Of a stretch of 64,000 nucleotides of DNA, positions 18,842-27,163 are shown one piece after another. Each line of letters starts with the position of its first letter. Position 1 is the first letter of the stretch. This stretch comes from CBDDEI01 sp965226775 (GTDB taxonomy: Bacteria > Chloroflexota > Dehalococcoidia > SHYD01): the NCBI GenBank assembly GCA_965226775.1, contig CBDDEI010000002.1, forward strand, positions 1,922,001-1,986,000, written 5' to 3'. The notes under the pieces were generated by a model, which saw nothing but the letters and a program-made list of their open reading frames with translations, was not told where the DNA came from and ran no database searches. A program made the translations under genes and the position numbers.

Positions 18842-19927
18842 ATGCGACCAAGAAGAGACGCTAGTGGTAGCGGCAACCTGCAGGCCACTCTCAAAGTACT
18901 GGGTGTAGGTGGTGGCGGCTCCAATGCCATCAACCGAATGATCCAGGAACGGCTCATCGGTGTCGAGTTCATCACCGTCAATACCGATGCCCAGGCGCTG
19001 GAACACTCCGAAGCGCCTAAGAGTATCCGCATTGGCGACAACCTCACCCGCGGCCTGGGCGCCGGCGGCGACCCCGGCAAGGGAGAGAAGGCCGCTCGGG
19101 AGAGCCGCGACGACCTCGGCGAGATGCTGGAAGGCTCGGATATGATATTCATCACGGCTGGCATGGGCGGCGGCACCGGCACCGGCGCAGCGCCCATTGT
19201 GGCCGAGGTGGCCAAAGAGGTCGGCGCGCTCTCGGTGGCGGTGGTGACCCGTCCCTTTACCTTTGAGGGCACCAAGCGCCGCATGGTTGCTGAGGAGGGA
19301 ATCCAACGTCTCCAGGAGCACGTTGACACCCTCATTGTCATCCCCAACGATAGGCTGTTGGCCATCACAGACAAGAAGCTCCCTCTGGCGGAAGCCTTTC
19401 GTATGGCGGATGACGTGCTGCGCCAAGGCATTCAGGGCATCTCGGAGCTCATCACCACGCCCGGCGACATCAACCTGGACTTTGCGGACGTAAAGGCCGT
19501 CATGGCCAACGCCGGCCACGCGCTCATGGCCATTGGCTACGGCGCCTCCGAAGACCGGGCGGCAGAGGCCGCGCGGGCCGCCATCACCAGCCCGCTGCTG
19601 GACATCTCCATCGACGGTGCAACGGGCGTCCTCTTTAACATCACCGGCGACGAGAGCCTGGCCCTCCATGAAGTCAATGAGGCTGCGGAGATCATCGCCA
19701 AAGCGGTGGACCCCGATGCCAACATCATCTTCGGCACTGTCATCGATCCACGGATGGACGGCAAGCTGAAGATCACCCTCATCGCCACGGGCTTCCAGGG
19801 CGCAGCGCTGGGCGCACGGCTGGTGAAAAATGACAACGTGGTCACCCGGCTTGCGCCACGCACACCGGAAGAAATGAGCGACCTCGATATCCCACCCTTC
19901 CTCCGTCGAGCACGGTCGGTAGGATAG
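18842..19927 (+). CDS. ftsZ: Cell division protein FtsZ
   Basis: Tubulin-like GTPase forming the division ring. The nucleotide site is KVLGVGGGGSNAINRM at residues 19-34 and the tubulin signature is GGGTGTGAAPIVAE near 109. The synergy-loop region NLDFADVKAVMANAG is present. The short C-terminal tail ends in DIPPFLRRARSVG, matching the conserved peptide that binds FtsA; the linker before it is unusually short. A strong GGGGGAG lies before ATG 18842. Last gene of the dcw operon, followed by a terminator. Confidence 0.98.
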   Translation: MRPRRDASGSGNLQATLKVLGVGGGGSNAINRMIQERLIGVEFITVNTDAQALEHSEAPKSIRIGDNLTRGLGAGGDPGKGEKAARESRDDLGEMLEGSDMIFITAGMGGGTGTGAAPIVAEVAKEVGALSVAVVTRPFTFEGTKRRMVAEEGIQRLQEHVDTLIVIPNDRLLAITDKKLPLAEAFRMADDVLRQGIQGISELITTPGDINLDFADVKAVMANAGHALMAIGYGASEDRAAEAARAAITSPLLDISIDGATGVLFNITGDESLALHEVNEAAEIIAKAVDPDANIIFGTVIDPRMDGKLKITLIATGFQGAALGARLVKNDNVVTRLAPRTPEEMSDLDIPPFLRRARSVG

Positions 19928-19943
19928 ACCGCTAGTTAGTTGC

Positions 19944-19979
19944 AGGCACCCTTCTTGTGAGTAGGAAGGGCGCCTTTTT
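19944..19979 (+). terminator. Rho-independent terminator after ftsZ
   Basis: An 11-bp stem with one mismatch (AGGCACCCTTC, 19944-19954, with GAAGGGCGCCT, 19965-19975) and a 10-nt loop is followed by a T run (19975-19979). It lies 16 bp after the ftsZ stop and closes the dcw operon. Confidence 0.85.
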
Positions 19980-20110
19980 CGCCAATCGCCACGATTACTG
20001 CGAGCGCACCCCTCCGCTCACCCTGAGCCTAGCAAAGCCCGCACGCGGCAGGCAGGACGAGCCGCTTATGGACGCTACAGGCTCACTATGTCGCCGTAGG
20101 CGACTCCCCA

Positions 20111-21484
20111 TTGGAGAGAGCGGCTTACAGATTGTCTCAGAACGCTTCAGTTACACCGACTAAGACGCCCTCTCCCACGGGCCGTCCGCCATTCCCTACG
20201 CCCTTCTTCTACGGCTGGGTCATTGTGGCGTGCAGTGTGGCGGGTTCGTTCCTAAGCAGCGGCACCTCCAACGTGGTAATGAGCGTGCTGCTCAAACCCA
20301 TGAGCGACGAGACCGGCTGGTCCCGCACCATGATTGTGAGCGCGATTAGCATGGGCTCTCTGGCCTCCGGGCTCATCTCCCCCGTTGCTGGACGGATGGC
20401 AGATGTTATCGGCGCGCGGATACTGGTGCCGCTGGGCGCGCTCATCTCCGGCGCCCTCTATTACGTGGTCGGACTTGCCGCGATCTACCCGGTCTTCCTG
20501 GTTGGCTACACTATCAACCGCAGCGTCTCCACCTCCACCGTGGGCGGCGTTGCAGGACAGACCGTCGTGGTGAGCTGGTTCGGGAGACGGCGGCCCCGCG
20601 CCCTGGGCATGGTAAGCATGGCCGGCGCCCTGGGCGCCACCGCTATGGGTATCATGGCCCAGTTCCTGCTGGACGACATCGGCTGGCGCGGCGTTATGTT
20701 CATCTACGGCACGCTGATCCTGCTCTTCATGGTGATCCCCGCAGCATTCCTGCTGCGGAAGACACCGGAGGAAACGGGCCTCTGGCCGGACAACGAGCCG
20801 CCGGAGCCACCGGAGACAGCAGGCACGGAACAACCCGGCCGCAGGAGGAGAAACTACACTAACGAGTATCCCTGGACGCTCTCAGAGGCCATGCGCACCC
20901 GCGCGCTCTGGCTACTGATATTTGGCTCCGGCCTGGCCTCCTTTGCTATCACGGGAGTCAGCGTGAACCAGATTGCTTATTTCACCGACCGCGGCCTGCC
21001 CCCTGAGGCGGCAGCGGGCATCCTGGCGGTATACACCTTCTCCTCCGCTATCGCCAGCCTCCTCTGGGGCTTTCTCATCGAGCGGTTTGACGAGCGACTC
21101 GTCAGCTCCGCATCCTTCGCCTTAGCTGCCGGCTGCCTCTGGTACCTTACTCAGGTGGACAGCATGCCCAAGGCGTTTCTCTTTGTGGCGGTGTTTGGGA
21201 CCTGCGCCCGGGGACAGAACAACATCATCAGTATCCTGTTTGCGCAGTACTTTGGGCGCAGGAGCTACGGGACCATCCACGGCTTCACCAACTTTATCCA
21301 CACCTTCTTCAGCTCCGCCGGCCCGCTGGCCACCGCCCTGGCCTTTGACCTCACCGGCAGCTACATCTCTATGTTCCGTGTGCTCATCTTCGTCTTCGTG
21401 GCTGCGGCCAGCTCCATGTTCATGGCGTTCAAACCCAAACCACCGGCCCAAAGGCCTCCTGCGTTAGACCTCGCAATGGGCTAA
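20111..21484 (+). CDS. MFS transporter, possibly monocarboxylate/OFA-like
   Basis: Twelve-segment major facilitator. The first helix begins FFYGWVIVACSVAGSFLSS, and the cytoplasmic loop 2-3 motif is GRMADVIGARILVPLGA. A charged central loop (residues about 215-255, PPEPPETAGTEQPGRRRR) separates the halves; the second half has RFDERLVSSASFAL. The FYGWVIV start and overall shape recall the oxalate/formate and monocarboxylate branch, but the substrate cannot be read. The start is uncertain: no ATG fits, TTG 20111 gives the longest frame and TTG 20132 is also possible. It is separated from ftsZ by a terminator and stands alone before the nrdR promoter. Confidence 0.85.
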   Translation: MERAAYRLSQNASVTPTKTPSPTGRPPFPTPFFYGWVIVACSVAGSFLSSGTSNVVMSVLLKPMSDETGWSRTMIVSAISMGSLASGLISPVAGRMADVIGARILVPLGALISGALYYVVGLAAIYPVFLVGYTINRSVSTSTVGGVAGQTVVVSWFGRRRPRALGMVSMAGALGATAMGIMAQFLLDDIGWRGVMFIYGTLILLFMVIPAAFLLRKTPEETGLWPDNEPPEPPETAGTEQPGRRRRNYTNEYPWTLSEAMRTRALWLLIFGSGLASFAITGVSVNQIAYFTDRGLPPEAAAGILAVYTFSSAIASLLWGFLIERFDERLVSSASFALAAGCLWYLTQVDSMPKAFLFVAVFGTCARGQNNIISILFAQYFGRRSYGTIHGFTNFIHTFFSSAGPLATALAFDLTGSYISMFRVLIFVFVAAASSMFMAFKPKPPAQRPPALDLAMG

Positions 21485-21530
21485 GTCCATGCCATCTTTA
21501 GCAAATAATAACAATTACCGTAAAAACCGC

Positions 21531-21598
21531 TTGACAAGCCCCTATATACAGACTACTCTGCCAACGTTACACTAAATAGAGTGTAACGTTGGCAGAGT
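21531..21598 (+). promoter_or_regulatory. nrdR promoter with 44-bp perfect palindrome and NrdR-box-like core
   Basis: TTGACA lies at 21531-21536; the spacing expected for a -10 falls at 21554-21559, at the edge of a long inverted repeat. The repeat has perfect 19-nt arms (21555-21573 and 21580-21598) and a 6-nt centre AAATAG. Its core ACACTAAATAGAGTGT (21569-21584) matches the NrdR-box consensus acaCwAtATaTwGtgt at about 14 of 16 positions. This indicates NrdR autoregulation and shared control of nrdR-nrdJ. NrdR boxes usually come as tandem pairs; I see only this one. Confidence 0.72.
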
Positions 21599-21655
21599 AA
21601 AGCAATTTATTCTGGCGTGTGTTTCTACTAATGAGGCTACAAGGAACCTGTCGGG

Positions 21656-22192
21656 ATGCAATGCCCCTACTGCCAATGGGAAGATTCAAAGGTCATCGAC
21701 TCCCGGAACGTCGGTGCGGGCATACGCCGACGCCGCGAATGCCTCAGCTGCAAGTCCAGGTTCACGACCTACGAGCGCATTGAAGCCCAAACGCTGCAGA
21801 TTATCAAGAAGGACAGCCGCCGGGAAGAGTTCGACCGGCAAAAGCTTTTCTCCGGAATCCGCACGGCCTGCGCCAAACGCCCGCTGCCTACTGGCACCAT
21901 AGAACGCCTGGTGAACGAGGTGGAGGCGGATTTGCGGACCTCGGGCCGCGCAGAGGTTCCCAGTTCACTGGTGGGCGAGACGGTCATGGAGAAGCTCCGC
22001 ACCCTCGACCATATTGCGTACGTGCGGTTCGCCAGCGTGTACCGGGAGTTCACCGACATTGAAACGATGCGTGACGAAGTAGAACGCTTGGCCACCGGCA
22101 GGGATACGGGCGTTACTCCCAGCAGCCAGCTCCCGCTGCTGCCGAGAGAGCCGCTGCCGGCCGGCCGGCGTCGTGGACGACCACGAAGCTAA
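21656..22192 (+). CDS. nrdR: Transcriptional repressor NrdR
   Basis: Nucleotide-sensing repressor of ribonucleotide reductase genes. The N-terminal zinc ribbon is MQCPYCQWEDSKVIDSR with the second pair in RRRRECLSCKSRFTTYERIE; an ATP-cone follows from about residue 48 (IIKKDSRREEFDRQKLFSGI) and ends at IAYVRFASVYREFTDIE. At 178 residues it is slightly longer than most, with a basic tail (GRRRGRPRS). It is followed by a small gene and nrdJ on the same strand and is preceded by an NrdR-box-like palindrome. Confidence 0.97.
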   Translation: MQCPYCQWEDSKVIDSRNVGAGIRRRRECLSCKSRFTTYERIEAQTLQIIKKDSRREEFDRQKLFSGIRTACAKRPLPTGTIERLVNEVEADLRTSGRAEVPSSLVGETVMEKLRTLDHIAYVRFASVYREFTDIETMRDEVERLATGRDTGVTPSSQLPLLPREPLPAGRRRGRPRS

Positions 22193-22214
22193 CCCTCAGG
22201 AAGGAAGGTGGAGA

Positions 22215-22622
22215 ATGCCCAACGCAGCTAACGACCCCGAGCGCCCGGAAGAGGCCCGGCCTCAGGAAGCCTCCCAGGAGCCTCAGACCAAGGCCGAGCA
22301 AGATGAGCAGGCCGCCGGCCAAGCGCCGGAAGGAGAGCAGCTAGACGCCACTCCTTGGGAAGAGCCTCTGGTGCCCAGCCGGGCTATCTTCACCGCGATC
22401 TACAAGGCCGGTGGGAAGAACGCTGACGATCTTCAACGGCTGCTCATGAGCAACCAAACGACCCTGGGCTGGGCAGACTTCTGGGCCAACGAAGGTTATC
22501 TGACCCGCACTCAAGGCAACGGCGGCCAGCGCTTTGCCCTCTCCCACCGGGCCGTGCTGGAACTAGAGCTTGGAGTAGCCCTTAGCCACCGACTGCTCTT
22601 TATACGAAAAGCACACTATTAA
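22215..22622 (+). CDS. Unknown 135-residue protein between nrdR and nrdJ
   Basis: Not recognised. ATG 22215 is supported by GGAAGGTGGAG just upstream. The first 50 or so residues are a low-complexity acidic Pro/Glu/Gln-rich stretch, likely disordered. The remaining part (LVPSRAIFTAIYKAGGKNAD and LGWADFWANEGYLTRTQGNG) looks folded and alpha-helical, possibly winged-helix-like. It has no Cys and no membrane segment. Position 22 bp after nrdR and 49 bp before nrdJ suggests co-expression with dNTP synthesis genes. A 12-bp palindrome TTTTCCGGAAAA (22641-22652) lies in the AT-rich gap before nrdJ. Confidence 0.7.
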   Translation: MPNAANDPERPEEARPQEASQEPQTKAEQDEQAAGQAPEGEQLDATPWEEPLVPSRAIFTAIYKAGGKNADDLQRLLMSNQTTLGWADFWANEGYLTRTQGNGGQRFALSHRAVLELELGVALSHRLLFIRKAHY

Positions 22623-22671
22623 TCGAAAAAAATCATAAAATTTTCCGGAAAAATCTAGGAAGGTAGAGACT

Positions 22672-25311
22672 ATGGCAACGAGGCAGAGCGCAAAAGACCG
22701 CAAAGCGACAGGAGATGAGGCCGCCGCGACGACTACCCCGCAGGTAACCGAACCGTCGCGCCCCAAGAAACCGTGGTCCGTAACAGAGACAGCCGCCGCT
22801 ATCAATATTACGAACCCAAAGGCGGTGGCTCGCCTGGAACGGGAAGTGGCCGCTAAGCAAGCGGGCCGCTCCTTTGGCCCGCCACAGCCGCCCGCAGCAG
22901 TCTACAAAGCGCCCGCCCAAGTGGAGGGTCTACCCAAGCTCACTCCCCAAGCTACTACCGTCCTGGAAAAGCGCTACATGAAGAAGGACATGCAAGGCAA
23001 GCTCGTTGAGCACCCCGACATGATGTTCCGGCGCGTGGCGGAGAACCTGGCAGAGGCAGAGGTGCTCTACAACCCTGCCGCCAACAAGGCCGCCTGGGCG
23101 GAAGAGTTCTATCAGGTCATGGCTACGCTGGACTTCCTTCCCAACTCCCCTGCCCTGGCCAACGCCGGACGGGAGTTGCAGCAGCTCTCCGCCTGCTTTG
23201 TGCTGCCGGTAGAGGACTCCCTGGACATGATCTTCGAGTCGGTGAAGAACACGGCGCTCATCCATAAGACGGGCGGCGGCACCGGCTTCAGCTTCGGACG
23301 GCTGCGCCCTGCCGATGACATCGTCTCGTCCACGGGACAGGTAGCCAGCGGCCCGGTCTCCTTTATGCGCGTCTTTGACGCCGCCACAGAGGCCATCAAG
23401 CAGGGCGGTATGCGCCGGGGCGCCAACATGGGCATTCTGCCTGTTACCCACCCGGACATCATGGAGTTCATCACCTGCAAGGCAGACATGGTCTCTATCA
23501 CCAATTTCAATATCTCCATCACCGTCACCGAGGACTTCATGCAGGCAGTGCTCGACGACACCGAGTACGACCTCATCAACCCCCGCTCGGGTGAGCCTTG
23601 CGGTCGCCGTCAGGCCCGCGAAGTGTTCAAGGCCATGACGGAGAATGCTTGGACTAACGGCGACCCCGGCATCGTCTTTATCGATCGCATCAACCGCGAC
23701 CATCCCAGCCACAACATCGGACCCGTGGAGAGCACCAACCCCTGCGGTGAGCAGCCTCTGATGCCCTATGAGTCCTGCAACCTGGGTTCCCTGAACCTGG
23801 CTAAGTTTGTCATCCCCACCGCCAGCGGCAGGGTCACGGACGGCTGGGGCCAGGACCCCATGGCCCGAGTGGACTGGGAGCGCATGGGCACAGTTATCAA
23901 GCTGGCTACCCGCTTCCTGGACAACGTCATCGATATGAACCTGTACATCGTCCCTGAGATCGAGCTGATGACCAAGGGCACCCGCAAGATCGGCCTTGGC
24001 GTTATGGGCTGGGCCGATATGCTGGTGCAGCTTGGCCTGGGCTACAACTCCCCAGAGGCCCTCCGCCTAGGCGAGCGGGTGATGGAGTTCATCAACCAGA
24101 GGGCGAACGAGACCTCCCAGGAACTGGCCGTCGAACGAGGCGTCTTCCCCACCTGGGAGGGCAGCATCTACGACTATCCCGGCGGCCCGCGCTATCGCAA
24201 CTCCACCCGTACCACTATTGCCCCCACCGGCACCATCTCCCTCATCGCAGGCGCATCCAGCGGCGTGGAACCCATCTTTGCCCTGTGCTTCATGCACCAC
24301 GGCCTGGAGGGCGCCATCAAGGACCGCTTCGTGAACCCCTACTTTGAGACGGTGGCGCGGGAGCGCGGCTTCTTCTCTGAGGACCTGCTGGACATCATCG
24401 CGGCCCACGGCAGTTGTCACGACGTGCCCGGCGTACCGGAGGACGTGCAACGGATCTTCACCACGGCCCACGATGTGGAGCCGCTATCCCACGTGCGTAT
24501 GCAGGCCGCTTTCCAGCGCTACACGGATAACGCGGTCAGCAAGACCATCAACTTCCCGTCCCAAGCCTCTGTGCAGGACGTGTGGGACGCATATATGCTG
24601 GCCTACCGAGAGGGCTGCAAGGGCATCACCATTTACCGTGACAGCAGCCGCACCGGCCAGGTGCTCACCGCCGGCGATAACTCCTCCGTAACGGCGCAGG
24701 CCGCGGCCGCAGCAGCTACTCCGGCCATGGACGAAGGCCGCTGGCGTCAGGCGGTGGCCGCTCGCCCGGACGTGCTCAACTCCAAGACCATCAAACAGAT
24801 CACCCCCTTCGGCAACCTCTACGTGACCGTCAGCGAATGGGAGCCCGGCGATCCCTTTGAGGTCTTTGCCACTGTCGGCAAGGCGGGATCAGACATCCAA
24901 GCCATGACGGAGGCCGCCTGCCGCTCAATCTCCCAGCTTCTGCGGGTGGCCTCCCCCATCCCGCGGCGGGAGCGCCTGCTGCTGCTCATCGAGCAGTTTG
25001 AGGGCATTGGCGGCTACGCTACCAGCGGTTTTGGCAGCGCCCGGGTCCGCTCCATTCCCGACGCCATTGCCAAGGCCCTACGCCGCTACTTAGGCGAGAA
25101 CATCACGGAGCTAGAGGTGGCCCTGCACCGGGAGACCTATGCGCTCCAAGAGACCGCCGGCTCGGCTCAAGAGCTGCCTATGGCCAAGATGTCCGCGCAG
25201 TATTCGGAAGGACGCTCCATTGGGGCCATCTGCTCGGACTGCGGTCAGGCCGCCGTCTACATGTCGGAAGGCTGCATGACCTGCCAGTCCTGCGGCTGGT
25301 CCCAGTGCTAA
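22672..25311 (+). CDS. nrdJ: Vitamin B12-dependent (class II) ribonucleotide reductase
   Basis: Adenosylcobalamin-dependent reduction of ribonucleotides to deoxyribonucleotides, independent of oxygen. Key sites: FLPNSPALANAGRELQQLSA with the redox cysteine in SACFVLP, the active-site motif NPCGE at about residues 356-360 followed by ESCNLGSLNL, and APTGTISLIAGASSGVEP. The C-terminus carries two CxxC pairs (CSDC and CQSC, ending CGWSQC), a zinc-ribbon form of the redox tail. The Lys/Ala-rich N-terminal 80 residues look like a linker. GGAAGG precedes ATG 22672. The stop codon lies at the left edge of a repeat cassette. Confidence 0.96.
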   Translation: MATRQSAKDRKATGDEAAATTTPQVTEPSRPKKPWSVTETAAAINITNPKAVARLEREVAAKQAGRSFGPPQPPAAVYKAPAQVEGLPKLTPQATTVLEKRYMKKDMQGKLVEHPDMMFRRVAENLAEAEVLYNPAANKAAWAEEFYQVMATLDFLPNSPALANAGRELQQLSACFVLPVEDSLDMIFESVKNTALIHKTGGGTGFSFGRLRPADDIVSSTGQVASGPVSFMRVFDAATEAIKQGGMRRGANMGILPVTHPDIMEFITCKADMVSITNFNISITVTEDFMQAVLDDTEYDLINPRSGEPCGRRQAREVFKAMTENAWTNGDPGIVFIDRINRDHPSHNIGPVESTNPCGEQPLMPYESCNLGSLNLAKFVIPTASGRVTDGWGQDPMARVDWERMGTVIKLATRFLDNVIDMNLYIVPEIELMTKGTRKIGLGVMGWADMLVQLGLGYNSPEALRLGERVMEFINQRANETSQELAVERGVFPTWEGSIYDYPGGPRYRNSTRTTIAPTGTISLIAGASSGVEPIFALCFMHHGLEGAIKDRFVNPYFETVARERGFFSEDLLDIIAAHGSCHDVPGVPEDVQRIFTTAHDVEPLSHVRMQAAFQRYTDNAVSKTINFPSQASVQDVWDAYMLAYREGCKGITIYRDSSRTGQVLTAGDNSSVTAQAAAAAATPAMDEGRWRQAVAARPDVLNSKTIKQITPFGNLYVTVSEWEPGDPFEVFATVGKAGSDIQAMTEAACRSISQLLRVASPIPRRERLLLLIEQFEGIGGYATSGFGSARVRSIPDAIAKALRRYLGENITELEVALHRETYALQETAGSAQELPMAKMSAQYSEGRSIGAICSDCGQAAVYMSEGCMTCQSCGWSQC

Positions 25312-25995
25312 CTAACATCTACCCAACGGGGAGTCCTGAGGGGCCAACCCCGCAGGTTATACAGGGAGTTATCCAAACCAAAAGGGGTGTCCCCTCATGA
25401 CTGCATTCTCAGCCAACAATCCCCCTAATGAATCCCATTTCTCTGGAAATGCCAGTGACTCCAGAACATAGGGGAATAGGGAAGGGGCTAGAGCAGGGAA
25501 AGAGTTCGAGCAGTTCTATTTTGCAACTCAAGAGCTTACTCAGGAATAAGAAACGGCAGAGAGGGGACTAAGGGGAAAAGTGTCATGGTCATTCACTGCT
25601 GGGCATTTTGCAACGGGTCCTGAGTCCTGCAGGCAGAAGTAAAGGAGTGAGATCCAGTGGACAGCAATCCCGAACAGGCAAGGGAGTTCTAAGAGGGGTG
25701 CCAATCCCCTCATATCCATTGTTCATCAGGCGAGTTTGAAGTTCCTGAATCAGCACCCTCTCCCTCTGCCATAGGGAGAGAGGGGACTAAGGGGAAAGGC
25801 TAAAGGTCCGAAGTTAGCTAATGGTCATTCGTAGGGGCCTGCAACGGGGAGTCCTGAGGGGCCAGCCCCGCAGGCAGGGAGTTTGAGGGGTGTCCCCTCA
25901 TATCCAATTTTCTTCCCCCTCTCCCTCGTAGGGAGAGGGGACTAAGGGGAGAGGGTGCCATGGTCATTCATAGGGGCCTGCAAACAAAAGAGGTC
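25308..25995 (+). repeat. Composite repeat cassette B, copy 1 (degenerate)
   Basis: About 650 bp with no gene before 25960. It begins at the nrdJ stop with an edge (AACATCTACCCAAC) that recurs at the start of the array near 32500. Inside are degenerate copies of the B unit, recognisable by GGGGAGTCCTGAGGGGCCA, the inverted repeat TGAGGGG/CCCCTCA, and a GGTCATTC..AGGGGCCTGCAA junction. The right edge runs into the 105-residue reading frame at 25960, and that edge too recurs near 33511. Confidence 0.7.
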
Positions 25996-26277
25996 ACCCA
26001 AGCAGCAGAAGCCGCCGTAGCGCAATGCCTGCGCCGCGACGGCTGGCAGATCGCCTGGGACACCACCCTCTCCTACATCGAAGCGCACAAGGGGGCGGCC
26101 CAACTGCTGGTGCGGGTAACCTCCGCCATCGCGCCCGACGCACCGGACCTGCCCGGCAGCAGCGAGTCGATCCAGTTGCGCCAGCGGGCTACGGAGCTAG
26201 AGACGGTGGCATGGATTGCAAAAGTTCGCCTGGACGGCGACCTGAACCTCAACCGGATCGACTGGGTACCGCTCTAA
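25960..26277 (+). CDS. Unknown 105-residue protein whose start lies in a repeat
   Basis: Not recognised. The first ATG gives MVIHRGLQTKEVTQAAEAAV, but its first eight codons are repeat sequence. The rest reads like a real protein: Ala/Arg-rich helix, GWQIAWDTTLSYIEAHKGAA, and a C-terminal ATELETVAWIAKVRLD segment. No Cys pair or membrane segment beyond one Cys. About 55 bp of its 5' region is duplicated at 33511-33570 beside the other repeat array, where it is interrupted by a stop. It precedes the TIR gene by 71 bp on the same strand, with a GC hairpin between. Confidence 0.5.
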   Translation: MVIHRGLQTKEVTQAAEAAVAQCLRRDGWQIAWDTTLSYIEAHKGAAQLLVRVTSAIAPDAPDLPGSSESIQLRQRATELETVAWIAKVRLDGDLNLNRIDWVPL

Positions 26278-26312
26278 CAAACTAGATGAGAAAGCATTTC
26301 AAGAGACACTAG

Positions 26313-26330
26313 GCCGCCTCGTCTGGCGGC
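26313..26330 (+). other. GC-rich hairpin between the 105-residue gene and the TIR gene
   Basis: GCCGCC (26313-26318) pairs with GGCGGC (26325-26330) around TCGTCT. There is no T run, so it is not a convincing intrinsic terminator; it could slow or process a transcript between the two genes. Confidence 0.4.
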
Positions 26331-26348
26331 GAATCGTTATCAAGCTAA

Positions 26349-27008
26349 ATGACCTTTAGAAGGTTCTCCTTCCGCCCACCTCCTGCTCCGCAGCCAGCGG
26401 AGTATCCCTTCCACGTCTACCTTTCCCACGCCCATGAAGATTTCCTGGTAGTGGAGCGACTCTGGCACGTGCTGGAGCGGATAGGTATGCGGGCCTATAT
26501 GTACGAACACTACCCGCATCCCGGCACCTCCGTGAACAATGCGGTCATTGGTGCTATGCGCGACAGTTCGGAGATCGTTTCCTTCCTGACGGATGGTGGC
26601 GCGAGCTCGGCGTGGGTGCACCAAGAGCTGGGCGCAGCGCTCGCGTTGGGAAAGCCGGTGGTGCCAGTGGTGGAGGTGACCGCAGTGCAAGCGCCAGGGT
26701 TCATGCCGCTGAACCGGCCCGTCCTCTATCAGCCGCAGCATCCAGAGCCCGCTTTAGGCGAGTTGGTGTGTCTCCTCCGCGCCGACTTCAACATGATGGA
26801 CACGGACATCTCGGTGCAATGTCCCTCCTGCCAGAGCTACTGGAAAGTGCCTTTGCCTCGCATCCACGAGGCCCGGACCGCTATGGAGATGGAGAGGCCG
26901 CTGGGCCCGCACCTCTGCAAGGGCTGTACGGAGAACGTCTATCTTTCCCCCTACACCTACGAGGCTATGAGCCAGCAGCTAGCTCTGGGCCGTACCTGGT
27001 CGGAGTAA
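26349..27008 (+). CDS. Stand-alone TIR-domain protein with C-terminal Cys4 motif
   Basis: Residues 20-145 form a TIR domain: FHVYLSHAHEDFLVVERLW (strand A/helix A), AYMYEHYPHPGTSVNNAVIG, IVSFLTDGGASSAWVHQELG and GKPVVPVVEV. The WVHQE segment lines up with WVHKE of human SARM1, so E93 occupies the NADase catalytic position. The tail has CPSC (158, 161) and CKGC (190, 193), a likely zinc ribbon, which is not usual in SARM1-like TIRs. Bacterial TIRs often act as NAD-consuming or cyclic-ADP-ribose-making effectors in phage defence, but no Thoeris ThsA, STING or prokaryotic Argonaute gene is nearby. Function is inferred only. The ribosome site before ATG 26349 is weak. Confidence 0.8.
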   Translation: MTFRRFSFRPPPAPQPAEYPFHVYLSHAHEDFLVVERLWHVLERIGMRAYMYEHYPHPGTSVNNAVIGAMRDSSEIVSFLTDGGASSAWVHQELGAALALGKPVVPVVEVTAVQAPGFMPLNRPVLYQPQHPEPALGELVCLLRADFNMMDTDISVQCPSCQSYWKVPLPRIHEARTAMEMERPLGPHLCKGCTENVYLSPYTYEAMSQQLALGRTWSE

Positions 27009-27163
27009 ACGCCCGCGCTCAGGCGCAGGGGTTTGGCGCCCGCACCCCTACTGAGAAGGGGCTGGCGTTAGTGGGGAGTGGACGGCATACCACCTGGCAT
27101 CGTCGGCAACGGTGGCGCCGTAGCTGAGGGCCAGCATTGTTTGCCCTAACACAAAACGGATTC

